A stretch of 5,965 nucleotides of DNA from Chloroflexi bacterium RBG_16_60_22 (GCA_001796935.1 MGNX01000027.1:1-5965), one strand, 5' to 3'. Shown: positions 1-4,780, numbered from the stretch's first letter. Translations and numbers: made by a program. Notes: generated by a model not told the origin, from the letters alone.

Positions 1-1020
1 CGGGCATTCCCTGGCCACGCGCCTCATGTGGGCGGCCGTCTCTTCCGGCAGCGCCGTGCTGATGGAGATGCCGGACCCTATCTCAAAGCCGGCGATTGTC
101 CCCAACCTCGGGATTATCCTGATGTGCCAGTGGTAGTAAGGGTCATCCTCGTCGGCCGTCGTCGTGCTGTCGATAATCAGGTTATAGGCCGGATTATCCA
201 GCCCCTTGTAAAGGCAGAAGAGGACATCCTTGAGCACCTTGGCCAGCTCGCCCAGCTGCCCCCGCGGGAACTTGCCGAAGGACGAGCAGTGCATCTTGGG
301 GAAAATCCAGGTCTCGTAGGGGGCGTGCGAGGCATAGGGGTGCACCACTACAAAGCCGTCCGTATCCGCCACCACCCTCTTTTCCGCCTGCCCCAGGTCC
401 CAGGCGATGAGGTCGCAGTACAGGCAGCGCCCCAGGTCGGCAAAATAGTCGTGGGCCACGTCGAACTTGCGGTGAAAGTAGGGCGCCATGATGGGCGTCC
501 CCACCAGCTGCGAGTGGGGGTGCACCAGGGACGTCCCCGCCGCCCAGCCGGCGTTCTTGAAGATGATGATATGCCGGATTTGCTTGTTTTTCTTCAGCGC
601 GTTATAGCGGTCCTGGAAGGTTATCAGCACCTTCTCCAGGTGCTCGTAGGGGAGCAGGGCCGGCGGTATGTTGTGGGAGGGGCTGTCGATGATAACCTCG
701 TGGACGCCGTAGCCGCCCATCTTGCGGAAGAACGGCCCCTCCTCCGTCCGGGTGGGGTCCGCCTCCGGGGTCAGCGCCGCGAAGCGGTTGGGCACCACTC
801 TCACCTCCCAGGCCGAGGGTTCGCCTGATTCCGGTATCCGGCAGACTTCGTCCGGAGTCTCGGCTTCGTTGCCGGGGCAGAAGGGGCAGGTCGAGTCCCA
901 GCTCGGCAGCTCCCCGGCGCGCGCCGGTTTCACCTTCGGCTGCTGCTGTGGGCGCTTACCCCTCTCCGGGGCCAGGATGACCCACTCCCTGGTGGTTGCG
1001 TCCTGTCTCAGTTCAGACAT
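1..1020 (-). CDS. galT: GalT-family nucleotidyltransferase (galactose-1-phosphate uridylyltransferase-like), 3' end cut by window edge
   Basis: The reading frame is open from ATG at 1020 to the window edge, giving 340 residues. The family is usually about 335-350 long, so only a few residues are probably missing. Family members move a nucleotidyl group between hexose-1-phosphates through a covalent nucleotidyl-histidine in the cytoplasm. Visible motifs are the CPFC zinc-ligand pair (C45, C48), a conserved His in GVHEV (H107), and the active-site HPHSQ at 167-171, where H169 matches the nucleophilic His of E. coli GalT and Q171 the conserved Gln. There is a second CxxC at C199/C202, then YETWIFPKMH (235-244) and the C-terminal HWHI pair (H297, H299). 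It lies 54 bases behind glgC on the same strand and is probably cotranscribed. Only a weak GGGAAG sits 9 bases before the ATG, but no better in-frame start is apparent. The family call is firm. The substrate (UDP-galactose/UDP-glucose versus ADP-glucose) is not settled by sequence. Confidence 0.9.
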   Translation of the reverse strand, partial: MSELRQDATTREWVILAPERGKRPQQQPKVKPARAGELPSWDSTCPFCPGNEAETPDEVCRIPESGEPSAWEVRVVPNRFAALTPEADPTRTEEGPFFRKMGGYGVHEVIIDSPSHNIPPALLPYEHLEKVLITFQDRYNALKKNKQIRHIIIFKNAGWAAGTSLVHPHSQLVGTPIMAPYFHRKFDVAHDYFADLGRCLYCDLIAWDLGQAEKRVVADTDGFVVVHPYASHAPYETWIFPKMHCSSFGKFPRGQLGELAKVLKDVLFCLYKGLDNPAYNLIIDSTTTADEDDPYYHWHIRIIPRLGTIAGFEIGSGISISTALPEETAAHMRRVARECP

Positions 1021-1074
1021 AGGCTGGTTCTTCCCGGTGCCGGGGTGGTGGTCCCGGCCGGGCTGCCGGCGGGG
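1021..1074 (-). other. GC-rich glgC-galT intercistronic spacer with small hairpins
   Basis: This 54-base spacer is almost all G and C. It holds GCCGG/CCGGC arms at 1057-1070 with a 4-base loop, an overlapping 10-bp palindrome CCCGGCCGGG at 1053-1062, and CCCG/CGGG arms at 1033-1044. No T-run follows on the minus strand, so it is not an intrinsic terminator. The last hairpin touches the only weak ribosome-binding candidate of the downstream gene, so it could lower that gene's translation. GC-rich spacers form such arms easily by chance. Confidence 0.4.
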
Positions 1075-2346
1075 TCAGGCCCGTATCCGTATCGGCCGGT
1101 GCTTCGGCCGTACCGTCTCGCCGCTCTTGATTTCGGAGTCGGGGAAGTCCCCCCCGACGACGTTGTCGTAGATGATGCAGTTGCGGCCGATGCGGTAGCC
1201 GGACGGGATGACCGACCGCTTGCCGATGATGGTCAGTCCGGTATTCAACACCTTGGGGCTGCCGCGGTTGATGCGGAAGTCGTCGCCGCTGCCCACGTGG
1301 GCGCCGGGCTCGATGATGACCTCCTTGTCCAGTATGGCGCGGTCGACAACGCTTTCCCGGCCGATATGAGAGTTGTCCATGATGATGGAGTCCTTGACGA
1401 CGGCGCCTTCGGCCACCTGGACTCCCGGCGACAGGACCGAGTGCTCGACGCAGCCATCGATATGGCAGCCGTTGGATATCAGGCTGTTGACCACCGTGGC
1501 CTTCTCACCGACCCTGGTCGGCGGCCCCTCCACCTCCTTGGTATATATCGGCCAGTCGATGTCGGCCAGGAACGACTGCGCCGAGCCGAGCACCTCCATG
1601 TTCGACTGCCAGTAGCTCTCCACGGTACCGATATCGCGCCAGTAGCCGTCGAAGATGAAGGCGAACATCCGGCCCTTGTTGACCATCCTGGGGAAGACGT
1701 TCCGGCCGAAGTCGTGCCCCGTCCTCGCGTCCAGCCAATCGCGGAGGATATTGACGTTGAAGATATAGACGCCCATGGAGACGAGGTTGCTCGGCGGGCT
1801 TTTGACCTTTTCCTGGAAGCGCACGATGTGCCCCGTTTCGTCGGTGATAACCGTGCCGAAGCGGTAAAGCTCTTCCTCCGGCATGCGCGTGGCCGCCAGC
1901 GTAACGTCCGCACCGTTTTCCCGGTGGGACTCCAGCATGCCGGAATAATCCATCTTATAGACGTGGTCGCCGCTGAGGACGAGCACCTCCCGGACGTCCT
2001 CCCCCTCGATGCGGTTGAGGTTCTGGTACACGGCGTCCGCCGTGCCCTTGTACCAGTCGCGGCCCTCCTCGCGGGCCAGGTATGGCTGGAGCAACCTGAT
2101 GCTCCGGTCGGGCGGCACCAGGCCCCACGGCGCCCCGATGCCGATATGCTCGGTCAGGGAAACGGGCTGGTACTGGGTGAGGACGATGATGTTGTAGACC
2201 CCGGAGTTGACGCAGTTGCTGAGGGCGAAGTCGATGATGCGGTACTTCCCGGCGAAGGGGACGGCCGGCTTGGCGCGCCCCTGAGACAGGATGCTCAAGC
2301 GCTCCCCCATACCACCCGCCAGAATAACAGCTAGCACTCTATGCAT
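1075..2346 (-). CDS. glgC: Glucose-1-phosphate adenylyltransferase (ADP-glucose pyrophosphorylase)
   Basis: The enzyme makes ADP-glucose and pyrophosphate from ATP and glucose-1-phosphate, the committed step of bacterial glycogen synthesis in the cytoplasm. The protein has 423 residues, normal for GlgC. The N-terminal nucleotidyltransferase domain (about 1-250) shows LAGGMGERL (9-17), RAKPAVPFAGKYRIIDFAL (24-42), WYKGTADAV (98-106), SGDHVYKMDY (125-134, with D127 at the catalytic Asp position), FQEK (177-180, K180 at the glucose-1-phosphate-binding Lys position) and YWRDIGT (235-241). The C-terminal part (about 280-400) has the repeating aliphatic pattern of a left-handed beta-helix. The residue aligned with E. 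coli Lys39, tied to fructose-1,6-bisphosphate activation, is G23, so effector response may differ. The start is supported by AGGGG about 8 bases before the ATG. It is the first gene of a pair with the galT-family gene. Confidence 0.96.
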   Translation of the reverse strand: MHRVLAVILAGGMGERLSILSQGRAKPAVPFAGKYRIIDFALSNCVNSGVYNIIVLTQYQPVSLTEHIGIGAPWGLVPPDRSIRLLQPYLAREEGRDWYKGTADAVYQNLNRIEGEDVREVLVLSGDHVYKMDYSGMLESHRENGADVTLAATRMPEEELYRFGTVITDETGHIVRFQEKVKSPPSNLVSMGVYIFNVNILRDWLDARTGHDFGRNVFPRMVNKGRMFAFIFDGYWRDIGTVESYWQSNMEVLGSAQSFLADIDWPIYTKEVEGPPTRVGEKATVVNSLISNGCHIDGCVEHSVLSPGVQVAEGAVVKDSIIMDNSHIGRESVVDRAILDKEVIIEPGAHVGSGDDFRINRGSPKVLNTGLTIIGKRSVIPSGYRIGRNCIIYDNVVGGDFPDSEIKSGETVRPKHRPIRIRA

Positions 2347-2358
2347 AATTTTCCCCTG
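2347..2358 (-). promoter_or_regulatory. Ribosome binding site of glgC
   Basis: Read on the minus strand, AGGGG is followed by an A-rich spacer of about 7-8 bases and then the ATG at 2346. This fixes the glgC start, which also gives the normal family N-terminus (LAVILAGG within the first 12 residues). Confidence 0.7.
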
Positions 2359-2483
2359 TCAGCTATCAGTTACTCCGGATAAGGCGTGTCTGCCGGTAAA
2401 TGCTTCCAGCTAACTCTAAACCCGTTACCGCATTTTGCCTTATGTCAGATACCCCGTCTTTTTCCCTCGCGTTCGCTAACCAT

Positions 2484-2511
2484 GTTATACATATTGGCAA
2501 AAAGATGTCAA
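2484..2511 (-). promoter_or_regulatory. Predicted sigma70-type promoter of the glgC-galT pair
   Basis: On the minus strand a perfect TTGACA (2511-2506) is followed after 16 bases by TATAAC (2489-2484), a 5/6 match to TATAAT. Transcription would start near 2477, leaving a leader of about 130 bases before glgC. Upstream of the -35, the minus strand carries T-tracts facing A-tracts at 2516-2518, 2520-2522, 2526-2529, 2533-2538 and 2544-2546. These resemble an UP element or bent DNA. This is the strongest promoter-like match in the window. Confidence 0.72.
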
Positions 2512-2567
2512 CCTGAAAGAAATCTAAAATCCAAAAAATCGCTAAAGATTTATCTCCACTCGCCGGG

Positions 2568-2598
2568 GGGAAACGTCCCGGAGCGGCCCGGGTTTCCC
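2568..2598. other. Interrupted inverted repeat / hairpin near the plus-strand promoter
   Basis: GGGAAA (2568-2573) pairs with TTTCCC (2593-2598), and inside these CCCGG (2577-2581) pairs with CCGGG (2588-2592) around a 6-base loop. Only a 3-base bulge (2574-2576) breaks the left arm. Neither strand has a following T-run, so it is not a typical intrinsic terminator. Its right arm ends 17 bases before the TATAAT at 2616 and therefore overlaps the -35 position, which would suit a regulator-binding site. That role is inference. Confidence 0.5.
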
Positions 2599-2621
2599 TG
2601 ACCGTGAAGTTGTAATATAAT
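2593..2621 (+). promoter_or_regulatory. Predicted promoter of the small-gene cluster
   Basis: A perfect TATAAT lies at 2616-2621. At the 17-base spacing the -35 hexamer is TTTCCC (2593-2598), which is poor, so activation by a protein is possible. A start near 2628 would leave a 5' leader of roughly 20 bases before the ATG at 2650, just enough for the ribosome binding site. The -10 is convincing; the -35 is not. Confidence 0.55.
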
Positions 2622-2649
2622 TAAGCTATACCGGAAAAAAGGAGAAACG

Positions 2650-2793
2650 ATGCCGAGCTTGCGAGCTTTTTTCACCAATATGTCCGCGCCGATGCCCCTG
2701 CGCCGCAAGCTCTACCTGGTCTTCCGCAATCAGTTTATCAGGATATGGAAGCGGCAGAGCTGTTGCGGTCATCCCGGCGAGCCCGGCTGCTGA
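2650..2793 (+). CDS. Small basic protein of 47 residues with a Cys-Gly-Pro tail, function unknown
   Basis: The ATG follows AAGGAG (2639-2644) at a 5-base spacing, and a TATAAT lies about 30 bases upstream, so this is very likely a real gene. The protein starts with a hydrophobic/aromatic stretch (residues 4-16), continues with a basic amphipathic segment rich in Arg/Lys, Phe, Tyr and Trp (18-36), and ends in CCGHPGEPGC (38-47) with three cysteines, C38, C39 and C47. No cleavable signal peptide or full membrane helix is evident. The Cys tail could bind a metal or act in thiol chemistry, and the basic segment could contact a membrane, nucleic acid or a partner protein. All of this is inference. 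I recall similar very short proteins with a CCG..G.PGC tail in anaerobes but know no assigned function. A desulforedoxin-like gene follows after 49 bases. Confidence 0.72.
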   Translation: MPSLRAFFTNMSAPMPLRRKLYLVFRNQFIRIWKRQSCCGHPGEPGC

Positions 2794-2807
2794 GAAGCCG
2801 AGCACCA

Positions 2808-2824
2808 TCACCCCGTCGGGGTGA
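2808..2824 (+). other. Intercistronic hairpin before the desulforedoxin-like gene
   Basis: TCACCCC (2808-2814) and GGGGTGA (2818-2824) form a perfect 7-bp stem with a 3-base loop. It sits three bases before the strong ribosome binding site at 2828. No T-run follows, so it is not a classical terminator. It may protect or define an mRNA end, or affect access to the ribosome binding site. Confidence 0.55.
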
Positions 2825-2827
2825 ATG

Positions 2828-2835
2828 AAGGAGGT
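2828..2835 (+). promoter_or_regulatory. Strong Shine-Dalgarno of the desulforedoxin-like gene
   Basis: AAGGAGGT is a full anti-16S match 7 bases before the ATG at 2843. It makes this very short gene credible and suggests high expression compared with its neighbours. Confidence 0.85.
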
Positions 2836-2842
2836 CACTAAA

Positions 2843-2965
2843 ATGGCAGTAGAGAAGGTCGGGGAGAAGTACCGCTGTAATGTCTGCGGCAACGAGGTCA
2901 GCGTTACCAGTGTGGGTGGCGGCACCCTCGTCTGCTGCGGCGAAGATATGGAGAAAATAGGGTAG
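2843..2965 (+). CDS. Desulforedoxin-like mononuclear iron protein (desulfoferrodoxin N-terminal domain type)
   Basis: This 40-residue cytoplasmic protein has the desulforedoxin signature: C12 and C15 in CNVCG and an adjacent pair C31-C32 in LVCCGEDM. The four cysteines would ligate one Fe in a rubredoxin-like FeS4 site. Spacing and sequence closely follow the 36-residue Desulfovibrio gigas desulforedoxin as I remember it, including the GGGTLVCCGEDM stretch. The superoxide-reductase domain of full desulfoferrodoxin, with its His-rich second iron site, is absent, so it stands alone. The likely role is small-electron carriage or oxidative-stress defence in an anaerobe, with unknown partners. It has the best ribosome binding site in the window. 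The following gene is in the same frame, only 18 bases after the TAG. Confidence 0.93.
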   Translation: MAVEKVGEKYRCNVCGNEVSVTSVGGGTLVCCGEDMEKIG

Positions 2966-2983
2966 TGGTGTTTTAAACCGACC

Positions 2984-3376
2984 GTGTATTACTTCGCTTA
3001 CGCTACCAACCTGAGTAAAAAGCAGATGCGGGAGCGCTGCCCGGACAGCCAGCCGAAGTTCCCCGCCACCCTGCCCAACTATAAGATGGTCTTCACCGGC
3101 TGGTCGAGAAAGTGGCGCGGCGGCATGGCCAGCCTCATTGCCTTCCGGGGCGGGAAAATCCACGGCGCCATCTATGAGGTCGGCGAGGCCTGCCTGCGCC
3201 AGCTCGACAGGCACGAGGCCGGCTACACCCGCCTGAACATCACCGTCTTCGATGAGGACAACGCGCCGCATCAGGCTGTCACTTATATCAAGTCCGGACA
3301 GCTGGAAGATTCCCTCCCCTCCAGGGAGTACGCGGCGGTGGTGCGGCAGGGCTACCTGGACTGGGGAATCGGCTAA
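2984..3376 (+). CDS. Gamma-glutamylcyclotransferase-fold protein (GGCT/AIG2-like)
   Basis: This 130-residue protein has the cyclotransferase-fold signature YFAYATNL at residues 3-10 (usually YFAYGSNL), which forms the substrate loop, and LDRHEAGYTR at 74-83. There E78 occupies the position of the catalytic Glu. Family members release 5-oxoproline from gamma-glutamyl amino acids or amines, but many bacterial members have unknown substrates. The only in-frame start after the preceding stop is GTG at 2984, and no Shine-Dalgarno is visible before it, so translation may depend on coupling with the desulforedoxin-like gene. The Gly-Ser to Ala-Thr change in the substrate loop leaves the substrate uncertain. 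The Glu and overall pattern support an active enzyme. Confidence 0.82.
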   Translation: MYYFAYATNLSKKQMRERCPDSQPKFPATLPNYKMVFTGWSRKWRGGMASLIAFRGGKIHGAIYEVGEACLRQLDRHEAGYTRLNITVFDEDNAPHQAVTYIKSGQLEDSLPSREYAAVVRQGYLDWGIG

Positions 3377-3403
3377 CCGGGTGACAGCTGTCCAAAAAAG
3401 CGT

Positions 3404-3432
3404 TTGAAATCTTACCCCATATAGGGTATCAT
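3404..3432 (+). promoter_or_regulatory. Predicted sigma70-type promoter of ahcY-metK
   Basis: TTGAAA (3404-3409), a 17-base spacer and TATCAT (3427-3432) give 5/6 matches at both boxes with ideal spacing. Transcription would start near 3439, about 29 bases before the ahcY ATG. The start is supported by a clear ribosome binding site. Confidence 0.7.
3413..3428. promoter_or_regulatory. Operator-like palindrome in the ahcY promoter
   Basis: The 16 bases TACCCCATATAGGGTA are self-complementary except for one mismatched pair (3418/3423). They fill the -35 to -10 spacer and take in the first two bases of the -10 box. A repressor bound here would block RNA polymerase. The regulator is not identifiable from this window. 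Confidence 0.45.
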
Positions 3433-3467
3433 GGTTTATTAACACCTTTGGCGGGAAGGAGTATCAA

Positions 3468-4730
3468 ATGGCCTCCACCAGCTATGACGTCCGGGACATG
3501 TCCCTGGCGGAAACCGGCCGGCAGCGCATTGACTGGGCTTTCCGCGAGATGCCGGTCATCGGCATTATCAGGGAAAGGTTCGCCGCCGGGAAGCCCTTAA
3601 AGGGCATCCGTATCTCCGGTTGTCTCCACGTCACCACGGAGACGGCCAACCTGGCCCTGGCCCTCCAGGCGGGCGGCGCCGGGGTCGTTCTTTGCGCCTC
3701 CAATCCCCTCAGCACCCAGGACGACGTGGCGGCGGCGCTGGTGGAGTACGGCATTCCCACCAGTGCCATCAAGGGTGAGGACGAGGCCACGTACTACCGG
3801 CATATCAACAACGCCCTGGACTTCAAACCGAATATCACCATCGACGACGGCGCCGACCTCGTGACCACGATTCATACTAAAAGGACCGACCTTATTAAGG
3901 GGATAATCGGCGGCGCGGAGGAGACCACCACCGGCATTATCCGCCTGCACAGCATGCACCGGGCCGGCCGGCTCAAGTACCCCATGATTGCCGTCAACGA
4001 TGCCCAGACCAAGCATCTCTTCGATAACCGCTACGGTACCGGCCAGAGCACCATCGATGGCATTACCCGCGCCACCAACATCCTCTGGGCGGGCAAGAAG
4101 GTGGTGGTCTGCGGCTACGGCTGGACGGGACGCGGCGTCACCATGCGGGCGCGGGGGCTGGGGGCCCACGTCATCGTCGTCGAGGTGGAGCCGGTGCGCG
4201 CCCTGGAGGCGGTCATGGAGGGCTACCAGGTCATGCCCCTGCTGGAGGCCGCCCGGGTGGGCGATATCTTCATCACCGTTACCGGCGACAAGAATGTCAT
4301 CGATAAAGCCCATTTCCGGGTGATGAAGGACGGCGCTATCCTGGCCAACAGCGGCCATTTCAACGCGGAGATTAATATCCCGGCCCTGGAAGGGCTGGCC
4401 AAGAATAAGCGTACCATCCGGAACTTCGTGGAAGAGTATGCCCTCAAGGACGGGCGCCGCCTGTACCTGCTGGGGGAAGGGCGGCTCATCAACCTGGCGG
4501 CGGCCGAGGGACACCCGGCCAGTGTCATGGACATGAGCTTCGCCAACCAGGCGCTCTGCGCCGAATACATGGTAAAAAACCGGGGGAAGCTGGAAATCAA
4601 GGTGCACCAGGTGCCGGAGGAAATCGATAAAGAGGTGGCCCGGCTGAAGCTCCGGGCGATGGGCATCGCCATCGATACCCTCACCGCGGAGCAGCGGAAA
4701 TACCTGGCCAGCTGGGAGGAAGGGACCTAG
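3468..4730 (+). CDS. ahcY: Adenosylhomocysteinase (S-adenosyl-L-homocysteine hydrolase), short class
   Basis: This cytoplasmic NAD-dependent enzyme splits S-adenosylhomocysteine into adenosine and homocysteine, relieving product inhibition of methyltransferases. The 420 residues show GCLHVTTETA (51-60, H54), CASNPLSTQDDVA (76-88), DDGADL (126-131), EETTTG (151-156), NDAQTKHLFDN (177-187, with K182 and D186 at catalytic positions), the Rossmann motif CGYGWTGRG (215-223) with E239 at the end of the second strand, ANSGHFNAEI (293-302, H297) and GEGRLINLAAAEGHP (336-350). It lacks the roughly 40-residue insertion of animal and many proteobacterial enzymes. It has GYGWTGRG in place of GYGDVGKG and ends in SWEEGT rather than the YRY-type tail, as in the archaeal/Thermotoga-like class. 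The Cys at the YGCRES site of the rat enzyme is T191 here. metK follows after 50 bases, so the two methyl-cycle genes probably form an operon. Confidence 0.97.
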   Translation: MASTSYDVRDMSLAETGRQRIDWAFREMPVIGIIRERFAAGKPLKGIRISGCLHVTTETANLALALQAGGAGVVLCASNPLSTQDDVAAALVEYGIPTSAIKGEDEATYYRHINNALDFKPNITIDDGADLVTTIHTKRTDLIKGIIGGAEETTTGIIRLHSMHRAGRLKYPMIAVNDAQTKHLFDNRYGTGQSTIDGITRATNILWAGKKVVVCGYGWTGRGVTMRARGLGAHVIVVEVEPVRALEAVMEGYQVMPLLEAARVGDIFITVTGDKNVIDKAHFRVMKDGAILANSGHFNAEINIPALEGLAKNKRTIRNFVEEYALKDGRRLYLLGEGRLINLAAAEGHPASVMDMSFANQALCAEYMVKNRGKLEIKVHQVPEEIDKEVARLKLRAMGIAIDTLTAEQRKYLASWEEGT

Positions 4731-4739
4731 CCGAATAAC

Positions 4740-4760
4740 GGGCCGGAGATTATCCGGCCC
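4740..4760 (+). other. Intercistronic hairpin between ahcY and metK
   Basis: GGGCCGGA (4740-4747) and TCCGGCCC (4753-4760) form a perfect 8-bp stem with a 5-base loop. It is followed by TCTGAG, not a T-run. It lies 9 bases before the metK ribosome binding site (GGAGG, 4770-4774). It could stabilise or partly end the upstream message, changing the AhcY to MetK ratio. It has none of the conserved core of known SAM riboswitches. Confidence 0.6.
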
Positions 4761-4780
4761 TCTGAGAACGGAGGAACAAC

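Larger units (their letters stand above)
2347..2649. other. Divergent intergenic region between glgC and the small-gene cluster
   Basis: About 300 bases without a convincing gene separate the two divergent blocks. The base composition is clearly more A/T-rich than the flanking genes, especially 2485-2555. From left to right it holds the glgC leader (about 130 bases), a glgC promoter, a stretch of A-tracts at 2516-2546, a hairpin or inverted repeat at 2568-2598, and a TATAAT element at 2616-2621 for the plus-strand genes. A short open frame at 2386-2601 looks accidental. No known riboswitch consensus was recognised in the glgC leader. Confidence 0.75.
3377..3467 (+). other. Spacer upstream of ahcY with a 10-bp palindrome and promoter
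   Basis: These 91 bases contain no recognisable intrinsic terminator for the small-gene cluster, so read-through into ahcY is possible. GACAGCTGTC (3383-3392) is a perfect 10-bp palindrome followed by an A-tract (3394-3399), 11 bases before the -35 element. The promoter and ahcY ribosome binding site (AAGGAG at 3456-3461, 6 bases before the ATG) fill the rest. The short leader leaves no room for an S-adenosylhomocysteine or S-adenosylmethionine riboswitch. Confidence 0.6.

Noticed and set aside
28..828. Plus-strand open frame opposite the galT-family gene
   Set aside because: The minus strand encodes all GalT motifs across this stretch. The plus frame gives low-complexity Arg/Val/Gly-rich sequence typical of an antisense frame.
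1045..2334. Long plus-strand open frame opposite glgC
   Set aside because: It lies fully antisense to a clear glgC, its translation is rich in Val, Asp and Ala with no domain pattern, and it has no convincing ribosome binding site. It is a GC-rich shadow frame.
2386..2601. Possible 71-residue plus-strand gene in the divergent intergenic region
   Set aside because: It starts with GTG without a proper ribosome binding site, runs through the glgC promoter and the hairpin, and has no recognisable motif.
2738..3445. 235-residue minus-strand open frame across the small-gene cluster
   Set aside because: It overlaps the desulforedoxin-like and cyclotransferase genes, both of which have clear family signatures on the plus strand.
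3377..3467. SAH or SAM riboswitch upstream of ahcY
   Set aside because: The predicted leader is only about 29 bases and even the whole spacer lacks the multi-helix core of these riboswitches.
4731..4780. SAM riboswitch or intrinsic terminator before metK
   Set aside because: Only one simple hairpin is present, with no T-run and none of the conserved riboswitch elements, in a 50-base spacer.
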